Positions 1 to 13,180 of a DNA stretch of 64,000 nucleotides are shown here, piece by piece (positions within the stretch are counted from its first letter, which is position 1; the number at the start of each line of letters is the position of its first letter). Under the pieces are notes generated by a model, which did not search any database, was not told the DNA's origin, and was given only the letters and a program-made list of their open reading frames with translations. The position numbers and the translations under genes were made by a program. The DNA is from Oncomelania hupensis. Its lineage: Eukaryota; Mollusca; Gastropoda; Littorinimorpha; Pomatiopsidae. Location: NCBI GenBank assembly GCA_036898135.1, contig CM072513.1, positions 72,810,438-72,874,437 of the forward strand, read 5' to 3'.

Positions 1-1856
1 AGAACTTAACCGTTCTTCTTCCTTTGGGAAACGAAAAAAACTCTTCCCCTTGCATGCAGCCTTTAATCGTGCATTTGTGCAGTTCAAAGTTGCACAGTGG
101 TCACCGTAACTGCTCCTGCGATTTTTTTCCCCCCTCTCCATCAGATCTTCGCTCTGTGAAGCAGGCCTTTTCACACATGTTACAATCAAGTCGCATAACT
201 CTTGACGCGTCATCACACCAATGGCGTCACTGCGCGGTCTATATATTCCTGGTCTATGGCAATACGTAAACAAACCTTGCCGCAGGACTTTTTTTTTTAA
301 CCCTAAACATTATCCTTTTGTAGTAAAACGAACTCAAAAATGTTTTATTTATACAAGTAAATACTTTTTTTTAATTCACATTAATTACCAAAGCTGTTCG
401 ATTCATGATTTTATGCAGACCTATCACACAGTAACTGACCAGCAAAAACGTGTGACATTAAAAACAAACACGGTGCTTGCCTTTATTATAGATTCATTAG
501 TGCGCAACCACTTGGCAACAAACCTGTTAATTAATGCAATTATTCAATATTACTGAATTGCTCTTGTTGTGCAGTTATTGCCTTGTTTTCTCCTTTATAT
601 GAAAGTGTGAATCTGCCTATTAATTGAGTGCATGACTGCGTGTGTATTAATTTGTGCTGTAGGCCTACACATGCAACAGGGTTTTTTTCTTCTGAGAAAG
701 CTCGAGTGCATTTATAACTTTTATCTGAGCTTGTTATGAAATAACTTCATAATGCATTCCTGTGTAGCCTACTCAGGCCTGTATGTGTGCAACTGTATAA
801 TAGGCATATTTGCCGAGAAAAAGAAATCGGTGACCATTCATATAATAAGACAGGGAAAAGAAATCAGTGACCAGACAGTTAAGAAGACGGACAAGCAAGT
901 GAAAATGAACAAAAACAGTGCATTACTGAACTTGCATGTCATTTAATTGTATTACAATACAACATGCAACAAATTGAAACATAGCCATGTAAAGTGCCAA
1001 AGCACAAAAACATGCCCAAAGTTAATTGATAAGAATTTAGAGAAGCAATCGTGTATATGTGAAATTGAAACATTAAAAACAGTTTACAAACTAATATCAA
1101 GTTTGTAGGAATCTTAAAAGTGAAGTGAATTATTAAAATCAAACGCATTCATCAAAAGGCCTTTCTTATAGAATTACTCAAGTTAAGACAGGGAGATAAA
1201 CTAGAAACACTGAAGACGCAAAAAATACACAACAGTTGGAACGCAACACCAATTTACGTTTTGCTAATTTTATGGTTCTCTTCTTCCTCACATAAGATAA
1301 TAGAATAATAATTAAAACGGAATTCAAAAAAACTATATTCAAGAAAACTATAAGTCTTATAGTAATAAAATAATAAGTATTAAGTAGCTGAACTTTAATA
1401 TGAATTTATCTCTCTCTGAAACAACCCCGTTCCGGTCTAACAGACAATTACGTTTATGAAAATATGAAAACATTGTTACAAACTTAGTTTCAATATTATA
1501 TTTTGAACAAGTAAATCATAAAAATATAAATATTCAAATTACCGTGTCCGTCATGAACAGAATCCAGAATCACCACAGTGAAAAATAGAAATAGCATACA
1601 CCACAATATTTTCGAGTCGCAAAGAATAGCATTCACTCTTTTTTTTCACAGTCTATCTTTCATTCCAATTTTTCTATCCTAGCCCTACTTCATCCGCATG
1701 CTTGCAACCTCCCGCAGCTTCACACATGCTGTCCGCCATGTTATCAACACTAGCCAGCTAGCAAAGCTTCAGACCCCCCGCTTGGGGGCGCTGTACTCTC
1801 GATTTTGCACGCTTTTGAGTTATGCACCTTCTTTGTGAAGCTGTACGTTCTTTGAT
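1..1856. other. AT-rich stretch, no gene recognised
   Basis: AT-rich sequence with only short open frames in all six readings and no conserved motif that I recognise. No tandem array or SINE head was seen. Homology to an unknown dispersed repeat cannot be excluded by eye. Confidence 0.5.
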
Positions 1857-2610
1857 TATTCACACTTTTCTGCTACCCTATGCAACAACGGGAATCCCCT
1901 CAATGAAACATACTTCCGTTTTTTTTCTCCGCGTGTTTTAGTGAGTTATTTCCAAATATTCAAGAATAATAACATGTGTCACTGGCCACCCGTATCGTAC
2001 CCTCACATATTTTTATTTTTTTTTTACTGCAGTTTATTATCCCTTTCTATCGCCAGTGGCGCGCCTAAACCCTACCTACCTAACATTATTTGTGAAATTT
2101 TGAAAAATATTCGGAAAAACATAACGCCCAGATGCTGGCTCGAACCCACACCTGTCAGGCGCCATTGGTTTCTGGCTTGTGGACAAGGCAAGTTAGTCCC
2201 GCCTTAGCCCACTTGGCCACAACGCTTGCCTAACATAGTCAGTTACTTCGTGTTTTGTGAAGGTTGCGACGGCGAAGCTATGGAAAACTACAAGAGTCTT
2301 CAGGTCCTGTTTCACTTTCTGTCGATGATCGACGCACCTCCGAAGTCGCCACAAATACAGGCCTCTACGATTGTTTTTTGCATCCTTTCACTGAGCATGT
2401 ACTTCCTCCACCGTTTTTATACTTATCCCACTCGTTTTCTGGCTCTAACAATCGTCGTTTTCGGCAATTTGCCATATTTAAAAGTCACGCATCAAGCTTT
2501 GATAAAAGCAAAACAAGCTAGACCGGAACTTGGTTTCATGCTAACCTCGTTTTAATTTATAATGGCGATACCCACGAGTTTTTATGAGAGGTGCCGGAAA
2601 GTTGTGAATA
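1857..2610 (-). mobile_element. THAP-type DNA element, internally deleted copy 1
   Basis: Both ends carry an imperfect inverted repeat (TATTCACA at the left, TGTGAATA at the right). The minus strand encodes the start of the same THAP protein that is complete in the copy at 32132-33096. Here the reading frame is cut by a 289-bp deletion and two smaller ones, so no zinc finger can be made. A tRNA-headed SINE sits inside (2010-2232). The right end abuts a SINE-A copy whose truncation point matches the element end, so the element probably jumped into the SINE-A tail. The superfamily is uncertain: THAP domains occur in P-element transposases, but no 8-bp duplication was seen and the flanks fit a 2-bp TA or AT duplication. 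Confidence 0.7.
2010..2232 (-). mobile_element. SINE-E (tRNA-headed, poly-A-tailed) nested in THAP copy 1
   Basis: On the minus strand a tRNA-like head with an A-box-like TGGCCAAGTGGGC and B-box-like GGTGTGGGTTCGAGCC is followed by a body and an A-rich tail (T-rich at 2010-2035 on the plus strand). Comparison with the empty site in the THAP copy at 32132-33096 shows that the insert is flanked by a 5-bp duplication ACATA (2005-2009 and 2233-2237). It makes no protein and would depend on a LINE. Confidence 0.75.
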
Positions 2611-2781
2611 GTCACACGACACCGAAGCGTATAGGCGACTACTGGTCACATTCTTCTGACACCAGCGAACCAGTTGATGGTAAGGGGAAAATAATATGGT
2701 CACACATTGGCCAATCCGGGATTCGAACCAGGTACCTTTCGGTTACTAGTAAGACGCTCTACCAACTGAGATACCCGGCCC
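2611..2781 (-). mobile_element. SINE-A (tRNA-Thr-like head), 3' end cut by THAP element
   Basis: The minus-strand head reads GGGCCGGGTATCTCAGTTGG and continues through an anticodon-loop-like CTAGTAA and a B box GGTTCGAATCCC, resembling tRNA-Thr(AGT). The body matches the copies at 6490-6698 and 61304-61501. The 3' tail seen in those copies is replaced here by the THAP element end at 2610. Confidence 0.8.
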
Positions 2782-2785
2782 CTAT

Positions 2786-2948
2786 GCCTGAACATTGAGG
2801 TTTAACGTCTACACCCACCATTGGCGATATGGTAGACGGGGATAACCATCCCAGGGAAAGAGGGGTAGGGACCTGAATCAACACTGAACCACCAGAGCAA
2901 TCATACTGCTAAAATGGACAGTGAAAATGGCCACATTTTATATCGCCC
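2786..2948 (-). mobile_element. SINE-B, 3' part (split by hAT element)
   Basis: This is the body and GACGTTAAACCTC tail of SINE-B read on the minus strand. It matches the copies at 22321-22588 and 61890-62100. The tRNA-like head lies 2.5 kb away at 5465-5539, beyond the hAT element, with a 6-bp duplication TCGCCC at both junctions (2943-2948 and 5465-5470). Confidence 0.8.
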
Positions 2949-3130
2949 CAGTGATCAGGATGGACGTCGGTTTTCGGCATTTTACCCATAGAATTTTGAA
3001 ATGACCTATTGACTTGACAGTGAGTCGGTCATAAGACCTATTGATTTTCCAGGCAGTCAGTCAAGCCTATGACCATTTTCAAAAGAATACATCATCCTCG
3101 CTGACCTCAATTTATTCAGATCATTTTTTT

Positions 3131-4632
3131 CTGAGCGAAGATTTGATTCAAAACAATGTATAGAAAACGGAAATGGGTTTACCTAACGAACTGTCTTTTA
3201 AAACAATAACTTGCCGAAGTGAAACGAAATAAGTAACCATACAGTCTCTGCTTGCTTTTGACACAACGCAAAGTGTACACGAATGTCTGATTGGCCGAGA
3301 CTACTTTCAGTTTAGTTCCTATCCCAAATTTTAGTAGGCGATGATGTCATTATGTCACTTGCCGTCTGCAGAGTCGTGAATCGTGATATTTTAAAATGCC
3401 TCCCAAAAAGTGCCCGAAAATGGAAAAAGGCCAAACTAAACTGTTATTTAGCGTTTCGCGCGGTGAGAAACTAGAAAATGTCAGCGCATCGCGGGGACAA
3501 GAAAGTTCCTGCTCAGGCCGAAATAGTTGAACTCAATCCGAGTCCAGAGCGAAAGCGAAAGTCCGGAAAGGAGGCCAACTCGATGGCAACAGCCGCAAAA
3601 CCAGGGACATCAACTGAGCGACGGTTCCTGACGAAATGGTTGGGTGAATTTCGACCTTGGCTTCGGTAAGATTATTTAGTTGTTCTCTTCAGAAGTCAAT
3701 TATTTCAGATTTAAAAAAAATTTGGAGAGCCTAAAAGAGGCATCAAATAGCACTATTAATCTATCCAAAGTTGACTGGTCTCTGTCAGTCTGTCCCTTTA
3801 TTTTCACTGTTGTAAAACACTACTGTACACAGTACTTGAATGACACACTATGATGTTCTTGCTGGACAAATTGTATGTTCCAACAGGCATCTGTAAGAGT
3901 TGTACGCTTCTCTTTTTGTTGTTTATTGAAGTTAGATCTATTTATCATTTTGCTTTTGTACAATTTTTTTTCATAGACTTATGTGTCTTGGTCAAATAAA
4001 GAAGTCGTTATCCGACTTATCGTTATGTCTCTTATATAAAAGACTTTTTTTTATTCTCTCACACACACTTCCTCACACTTTTTGATAGGGCCAGGGGTAA
4101 GTCTTTAAGATGTAGTATCAGTGTGTTTGAAAGCAGTTTGAGTATAAACCTGGTTTTGCGGTTGTTGCCATCGAGTTGGCCTCCTTTCCGGGCTTTCGCT
4201 TTCGCTCTGGACTCGGATTGAGTTCAACTATTTCGGCCTGAGCAGGAACTTCTTGTCTTGTTCCCGCGATGCGCTGACATTTTCTAGTTTCTCACCGAGC
4301 GAAACGCTAAATAACAGTTTAGTTTGGCCTTTTTCCATCTTCGGGCACTTTTGGGGAGGCATTTTGAAATATCACGATTCACGACTCTGCAGACGGCAAT
4401 TGACATAATGGCATCATCGCCTACTAAAATTTGGGATCGGAACTAAACTGAGAGTAGTCTCGGCCAATCAGACATTCGTATACACTTTGCGTTGTGTCAA
4501 AAGCAAGCAGAGACTGTATGGTTACTTATTTCGTTTCACTTCGGCAAGTTATTGTTTTAAAAGACAGTTCGTTAGCCTAGGTAAACCCATTTCCGTTTTA
4601 TATTCATTGTTTTGAATCAGAACTTCGCTCAG
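3131..4632. repeat. 475-bp inverted repeat arms inside the hAT element
   Basis: Arm 1 (3131-3605) and arm 2 (4149-4632) are inverted copies of one another at roughly 95% identity by eye, separated by a 543-bp spacer. Both hold the 5' region and first coding exon of the hAT transposase. Transcription through the region would give a long hairpin RNA. Confidence 0.85.
3396..3669 (+). pseudogene. hAT transposase first exon, frameshifted
   Basis: An ATG at 3396 opens a lysine-rich frame that runs into a stop. A second frame (ATG at 3478) carries on with a basic, serine/proline-rich stretch and ends with a KWLGEFRPWLR motif, resembling the W-L-x-x-F-P-W-L motif near the N-terminus of ZNF862/KIAA1586-like hAT transposases. 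A canonical 5' splice site (GTAAGA) follows at 3669, so this looks like an original exon end. Arm 2 carries a different small indel at the equivalent place. The two copies have therefore lost the frame independently. Confidence 0.6.
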
Positions 4633-4715
4633 AAAATATAAGGATATAAAGATATCAGACACACATCTGGAAAAAGGAGGGAGACCCCACGATTCATCAC
4701 AAGATATCCGAACCA

Positions 4716-5128
4716 GTGGTTTCTCCTGCTGCCACTAGGGCAGAGTGGAGTGCAGTAAAAGACCTTGTACACTCCCATGAGTATGAAACAGGTCTGATAG
4801 CTCCTCTCTGGCAGCTGATCAAATGGCTGCATGGAGACGAGTTCCCCAACCTCATTAAGCTGGCTGCACTGTCCAGTGTACAGTACAGTCCAGTACATGT
4901 CCAGTGCAGACTGCTGACTGTGAGAGAGGTTTCTCAGCCCAGAACCGCATCCTCATTGGGCTGAGAAACAGACTAAATTTTCAAACACAGAGCAAACTTT
5001 TGTAAGAGAAGCTGGGAGAGGTGGACTTGATGAGTGCTCTCGAGGCATGGAGGGCTGCAAAGCCAAGATGCCTCCTGACACTAAAACAAGCCCATAAGCC
5101 ACCCCCAGCTGCATGTAGTGCTGAGTAA
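4716..5128 (+). pseudogene. hAT transposase C-terminal (dimerisation) segment, degraded
   Basis: One frame reads WQLIKWLHGDEFPNLIKLAAL, then a frameshift leads into ADCERGFSAQNRI at 4913-4951, followed by LRNRLNFQ. The CERGFSxxNRIK/LRNRL signature is typical of the C-terminal dimerisation region of hAT transposases, especially ZNF862-like ones. A stop follows soon after, with further related sequence to about 5128. The DDE catalytic core is absent from the element. This is a relic with no likely function. Confidence 0.75.
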
Positions 5129-5160
5129 CAGTTGACAGTTCACTTCAGTGGTAACTGATC

Positions 5161-5226
5161 GAGAGATAGAGAGAGAGAGAGAGAGTGAGAGAGAGAGAGA
5201 AAGAGAGAGAGAGAGGAGAGAGATAG
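5161..5226. repeat. (GA)n microsatellite inside the hAT element
   Basis: Imperfect GA repeats of about 65 bp, just downstream of the transposase relic. Confidence 0.9.
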
Positions 5227-5464
5227 ACATGATCTCAGTTCAACAAATAAAAACCGTTAATTGTCTTTGTTCGTGTTCAGTGAATAAAAGTTGTTTCCAT
5301 GGCGTTGATATAACATAAATTTTTTTAAAGTAGTGATTTTAAAAAGGACTTATCGATTTTCTGATCATTCAGTTTTTTGACCTATTGATTTTGAAAATGA
5401 CCTATTGATTTTTTTTATCAATCAGTCATCTACCTATTGACTCCCTAAACCAACCTGATCACTG

Positions 5465-5539
5465 TCGCCCAACCACGGGATTCTAACCTGGGTCATCGGT
5501 GTGCCAGGCGAACGCTCTACCAATTGAGCTACGGCGATG
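5465..5539 (-). mobile_element. SINE-B, tRNA-like head (other half of the split copy)
   Basis: On the minus strand the sequence reads as a tRNA-like head with GTAGCTCAATTGGTAGAGCG (A box) and a B-box-like segment, matching the heads at 40152-40280 and 61890-62100. It is separated from its body at 2786-2948 by the hAT element. Confidence 0.8.
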
Positions 5540-5577
5540 GGACTAATGCCTGTAAAGTGTAAAGTGTACCTGTAGAT

Positions 5578-6329
5578 TATTCACACTTTTCTGCTATCCT
5601 ATGCACCAACGGGAATCCCCTCAATGAAACATACTTCCGGTTTCTTTCTCCGCGTGTTTTAGTGAGTTATTTCCAAATATTCAAGAATAATAACATGTGT
5701 CACTGGCCACCAGTATCGTACCCTCACATATTTTTATTTTTTTTGCTGCAGTTTATTATCCCTTTCTATCGCCAGTGGCGCGCCTAAACCCTACCTACCT
5801 AACATTATTTGTGAATTTTTGAAAAATATTCGGAAAAACATAACGCCCAGATGCTGGCTCGAACCCACACCTGTCAGGCGCCATTGGTTTCTGGCTTGTG
5901 GACAAGGCAAGTTAGTCCCGCCTTAGCCCACTTGGCCACAACGCTCGCCTAACTAGTCAGCTACTTCGTGTTTTGTGAAGGTTGCGACGGCGAAGCTATG
6001 GAAAACTACAAGAGTCTTCAGGTCCTGTTTCACTTTCTGTCGATGATCGACGCACCTCCGAAGTCGCCACAAATACAGGCCCCTACGATTGTTTTTTTGC
6101 ATCCTTTCACTGAGCATGTACTTCCTCCACCGTTTTTATACTTATCCCACTCGTTTTCTGGCTCTAACAATCGTCGTTTTCGGCAATTTGCCATATTTAA
6201 AAGTCACGCATCAAGCTATGATAAAAGCAAAACAAGCCATACCGGAACTTGGTTTCATGCGAACCTCGTTTTAATTTATAATGGCGATACCCACGAGTTT
6301 TTATGAGAGGTGCCGGAAAGTTGTGAATA
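5578..6329 (-). mobile_element. THAP-type DNA element, internally deleted copy 2
   Basis: Nearly identical to 1857-2610: the same TATTCACA/TGTGAATA termini, the same three internal deletions, the same nested SINE-E at the same site, and the same flanking SINE-A fragment on the right. The two copies therefore descend from one rearranged block rather than from two separate insertions. Confidence 0.75.
5731..5951 (-). mobile_element. SINE-E nested in THAP copy 2
   Basis: Same SINE, site and orientation as 2010-2232. The left ACATA duplication is intact (5726-5730); the right one has decayed to AACTA. Confidence 0.75.
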
Positions 6330-6476
6330 GTAACACGACGCCGAAGCGTATAGGCGACTACTGGTCACATTATTCTGACACCAGCGAACCAGTTGATGGT
6401 AAGAGGAAAATAATATGGTCACACATTGGCCAATCCGGGACTAGTAAGACGCTCTACCAACTGAGCTACCCGGCCC
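6330..6476 (-). mobile_element. SINE-A, truncated at THAP copy 2 and internally deleted
   Basis: Same body as 2611-2781, but lacking about 24 bp across the B box (CCGGGA is joined directly to CTAGTAAGACG). The 3' tail is replaced by the THAP element. Confidence 0.75.
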
Positions 6477-6489
6477 CTCAACTAATGCT

Positions 6490-6698
6490 GTTGTTGTTGT
6501 TGTTGTTGTTGTTTGTAGATTATAGTCACACGACACTTTCGCATATAGGTGACTACTGGACCGATTTATACTGACACCAGCGGGCCAGTTGTTGGTAAAG
6601 GGGAAAATAATATGATCACATGTTGACCAATCCGGGATTCGAACCAGCGACCTTTCGGTTACTAGCAAGACGCTCTTACCAACTGAGCTACCCGGCCC
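6490..6698 (-). mobile_element. SINE-A, full copy with target-site duplication
   Basis: The tRNA-Thr-like head lies at the right end and a (CAA)n tail (GTT repeats on the plus strand) at the left. A perfect 13-bp duplication CTCAACTAATGCT flanks it (6477-6489 and 6699-6711). The same word recurs at the far end of the adjacent LINE (9782-9792). Confidence 0.85.
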
Positions 6699-6711
6699 CT
6701 CAACTAATGCT

Positions 6712-9700
6712 TGATGATGAAGCGAGGCTTAACGTCCTATTATATTTAATGTTAAGGACAATAAAAATTGGCAAAAAGCCATCACACCATATATAGCCAG
6801 ACCAGGTCTGGCATCTAAGACAAGAGGAAGGGAAGAAAGAAGGCCGGCGCAGCGCCGGGCAAGGAGGATTAAAAACTTATAAAATATAAGTGTGCAAACA
6901 TGCGGCGGGGCCCCCACCCCAAAAGTTAAAAACCAGTTTTAATAACAAACATTTAATTATAAAATTACAGTTAAAAATCCAAATGGCGATACAATAGAGT
7001 ATCTAGCCAAAGTCAAGAAATTTTCTTATTCCCATAATTAAAAATAATCTAAAAGTTTTAAGAACATATCATTCGTTTTATTTACATATGTTACTTAACA
7101 ATATTTTTTTTTTTTAAATCTCTTTCTTTTTCTTTCACTCTTTTTTTTCTTTTAAAACTAATTTAAAAACAAAAATATAATAAAAGCAATCAAAATTAAG
7201 CTTTACAATTACTTGTCGTCATAGGGTTCGCCCACGCCTCATCCCCAACCAAAGCTCCCAAAACTAGGAGGGGATTCCTCCGGAATGGGCTCATTCAAGA
7301 GTAACTCTGTTTTTTTTTATATGATTGGTTACCATATCAAAAGCACGGCCAAGGGCATCTGCATCCTTTTTCAGGAGCCCATCAGATGGTCTAGGTGTAT
7401 AGTCCCGAATGAGCTTAATTAGCCCTCTGGTACTGGTTACAGTAGGAACATTAATCTGCGTGCAGCGAGACTCTTGTTCTATCAAATCGGTGCCCACCGA
7501 AGCCTCGAGGCACTGTCTCTGCTCCATGGCCAAGCCATCGGCAGGCTCCTTCTCCGTGGAGACAGCTGTATTTTTGGTGATCAGACCACGAACAATATTT
7601 GTAAGGTCCGTGACGGACTGTGCTAAGTTCACAACCAGGCTCTCAAGCCTCCCTATCGCATCCCAAGGGTCCCGGGGGGGAGAGGCCGAAACCCCAACAC
7701 CCCCCGAAGACAGGACAGGGCCCACAGAATGGGCGTGAGGCGCGGAAGGCCGCACCCGGGCCCCCCACGCCCCCCCCCGCCGCCGAAACCGGGCGGCAAG
7801 GGGGGCCCACCAAGTCACGCCCGGACCCCGCAAGCGGAGAGGAGGCCGCAACGGAATCCGCAGGAGAAGCCCCCACGCCGACCGACGATTGGGTCAAGTC
7901 CATGACAGCTTGTTTTTTCGCCAGGTGTATAGCCTGGACACGGGGCATGTATGTGGCTGCCCTCAGCTGGTTCGCCAGCAGGCGCTCACGTCTGGCAGGA
8001 CAATTGTCATTTGACGCAGAATGATCGCCTCTGCAATTAACACAACGACGTTTTGCAGCCGTACACTGGATTCCAGCATGCCCGGTAGACCCACAGGAAG
8101 GAGAAACACGTTTAGATGTACATTGTTTTTTAGTGTGCCCATATTTCTGGCACTGATGACAACGAACCGCAGGGGCTACAAACGGAACTACCGCGAACTC
8201 CCTCCGGTTCAGCAGAATTGCATGTGGAAGCTTCGACACCTCCAACACGACGCGGACCGACGTGGAGGCCTGTCCATTGGAGTTAGAGAGCCTTCGAAAA
8301 AAGCGAACAGCACAGGGCCGGGTTGTACCATCGGCGTCAACGACACCTTCATATTTATCTAAAATATCAGTATCAGAGACCGTGGAGGGGACGCCCAAGA
8401 CGACCCCATCCACCGTAGGTATAGGAATAGAACATGCCACAGTTATCTGACCAATCTGTGAGACTTCAGTTAATTTAATCTGCTGTGTTTTTGATGTACA
8501 GGCTATGAGGAATCCATCCCTCAAAGGTCTTATACGGTCAACAGTGCCCACTAGCGCCTTTAGAAGGTCTGCCAATTTCCACTGCATAGCTTTCAACGAC
8601 ACAACAGATGTGTCTCCTGTTTGCTTAATGATAACTGGATGTAGGCACAAGCCATAATTCGGCACCGTAAGGGGCCTCAAGGGTCCCTTGAATTTATTTT
8701 TCCGTTTCCCTGTGGCCGTGATCCAGTCACCTTCCGTATTTATAGCCTGACCGTCCACCCCAGCCGGCGGTGGAGACAAAGGGGGCTGAGCAACCGACAT
8801 AGTAACAGGGACCTCCATGAGCTCGGCATCAGAGCCGGAAGCTGAGAGAGAGTCCTCCCCCTCGGAGGAGGTCCCATCAGTCCCTCCAGAGGAGGGGGAC
8901 GAGTCAGACAGAGTCTCACGGACTCTCTTACGACCACCAAGGGTCAACTCAGACACAGCGCCGGCAGCCAGGCTGCTTGCAGCTTGAGTGATACAACTCT
9001 CTGGGTCCCCAACTCTAGAGACAGCATCATTCGAATCAGTTCGAGTTTTGATCACCGGTGAGTCTCTCCTGACTCCACCAACAGCACGATGTCGCTTAGG
9101 AGAAGAACAAGAGGCAGTCACGGTAAGACCCGACCTACCCTCCATTTTGTGGAGTCAGACCCAAAACAACCAAAAAAAAAAAAAAAAAAAAAAAAAATGG
9201 AAGGGGCCCGGCCGCAAGAGCACACACAAGAATTTAAAATTCCAATTCAGGACCAATTAAAACAGTCTGATAAGAGGGGAGTTAATACGTTACGTATAAG
9301 CTCGCACTGTGTCTCTGGTGTCACCAACAAGAAGAGTCAGTTGTAAACAGAGCAAATGTTCCAGCACAACACAGTCACAGTTGTACAGTTTAATAATGCC
9401 AATCACCAAGAAGCACGATGCATAAGTCCTCCAAAAATAACAACGTCAAATATAGTCACCTCCATACGATAAAAAAGTCATAAAAGTTGGAATTTCCAAT
9501 AAGATAAACGGTTCCGGCAAAGTTTATCACAACAGTCAATCTGACTTTGCAAATGGCGGATATTCACAGGTCAACACAAATCTCAAGTCACTGAACAAAA
9601 GTACACCGTTCCCTCCACTACCGCCACGTCCAAATCACGAATATCACACATGAGGCACAATAAGTGTCCAAACACACAAACAGATGACCAGAAGCAAGGA

Positions 9701-9781
9701 TGGCGAAGATTTCACCTCACAAAATTAAGAGACACAAGCGAACACATCAGTCCACCATGAAGCCGGAACCGGATGTTGTTG
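6712..9781 (-). mobile_element. ORF1-only non-LTR retrotransposon (no ORF2)
   Basis: On the minus strand the element has about 0.6 kb of 5' UTR (9781 to 9146, with an A/T homopolymer near 9172-9196), one ORF1 (9145-7291) and about 0.58 kb of AT-rich 3' UTR. It ends GGACGTTAAGCCTC plus a short TTCATCATCA tail. The word TCAACTAATGC occurs immediately outside both ends (6700-6710 and 9782-9792), consistent with an 11-bp target-site duplication and therefore a complete insertion. No reverse transcriptase or endonuclease sequence was found between ORF1 and the 3' tail. It resembles the mammalian HAL1 arrangement (ORF1-only L1), here with a Jockey/I-type gag-like ORF1. Confidence 0.7.
7291..9145 (-). 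pseudogene. LINE ORF1, gag-like nucleic-acid-binding protein, one frameshift
   Basis: The frame opens at the ATG at 9145 (MEGRSGLTVTASCSS), runs 500 codons, then shifts inside the G/C homopolymers near 7670-7780 and continues to 7291. Order: a Ser/Asp-rich N-terminal region, a conserved domain (about residues 155-315, including VPNYGLCLHPVIIKQTGD), then three CCHC-like zinc knuckles (CHQCQKYGHTKKQC, CGSTGHAGIQC, CVNCRGDHSASNDNC), and after the shift a helical segment beginning DPWDAIGRLESLV. The three-knuckle gag-like ORF1 is typical of Jockey/I-group LINEs, where it packages RNA. The frameshift may be a sequencing error in homopolymers. A related copy lies at 14650-16441. Confidence 0.8.
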
Positions 9782-9787
9782 TCAACT

Positions 9788-9899
9788 AATGCCTGTGACG
9801 CGTCTCCCTTAAATACCCAGACTAACAAAATGCGTCGGTACTAAAAATGGAAAGAAGAAAGAAGAACGCGTCACAGGCATAGGCGCTCGCTTATCCAGA
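9788..9899. mobile_element. Short palindromic MITE (GCCTGTGACGCGT family), left end cut
   Basis: AATGCCTGTGACGCGT at the left is the inverse of ACGCGTCACAGGCAT at the right, followed by AGGCGCTCGCTTATCCAG. A second copy with the same ends lies at 43345-43457. The outer left terminus seems lost at the LINE junction. Confidence 0.6.

Positions 9900-12082
<2,183 letters not shown>

Positions 12083-12130
<48 letters not shown>
12083..12130. repeat. (CT)n microsatellite
   Basis: About 48 bp of uninterrupted CT repeats. Confidence 0.97.
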
Positions 12131-12131
<1 letters not shown>

Positions 12132-12272
12132 GCTTGTGTGTGTTGCATGAAGATCATAGATGTTTATTTTTATAAGGTTAATTTAGTAATTCATTATTAT
12201 TGTTACAAGGGCAGGATGTTGACAAAAAAGGAAGCCAGCGCTTATTTTTTTACCATTGGAAAATAAAATTGT

Positions 12273-12941
<669 letters not shown>

Positions 12942-13050
12942 TGCGTGCGGACGCATTTTGCTGGAAGCAGTGAGTTCAGATATTAATTAGTGATGTTTAT
13001 TGACAGAAAAATGTGTTGCGGTTTCTAGTTTACTATATAGTATTGTACTC

Positions 13051-13180
13051 CAACGGTGTAGGCTATCTACCTAACTGCAACGGTGTAGGCTACCTACCTA
13101 ACTGCAAGGTGTAGTCTGTCTACCTAACTGCAACGGTGTAGGCTATCTACCTAACTGCAACGGTGAATCTACATAACTGT
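13051..13180. repeat. 27-bp minisatellite, about 5 copies
   Basis: CAACGGTG recurs at 13051, 13078, 13105 (one base lost), 13131 and 13158, giving a 26-27-bp period. The array ends a few bases before the ATG (13187) of a LINE ORF1 relic, so it may be that LINE's 5' UTR. Confidence 0.9.

Larger units (their letters stand above)
2949..5464. mobile_element. hAT-type DNA transposon, defective, with internal inverted duplication
   Basis: The termini are inverted repeats starting CAGTGATCAGG (2949 and, inverted, 5464), which fits the CAG-type ends of hAT elements. The element is flanked by TCGCCC (6 bp; hAT elements normally give 8 bp) and has split a SINE-B copy cleanly. Inside are a first exon of a hAT transposase, an inverted second copy of that exon region, and a degraded C-terminal transposase segment. 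The catalytic middle of the transposase is missing, so the copy is non-autonomous. Confidence 0.8.

Noticed and set aside
2700..2790. Possible tRNA-Thr gene
   Set aside because: It resembles tRNA-Thr in its A and B boxes, but the anticodon stem does not pair and the sequence continues into a SINE body; the same holds at 6610-6698 and 61304-61380.
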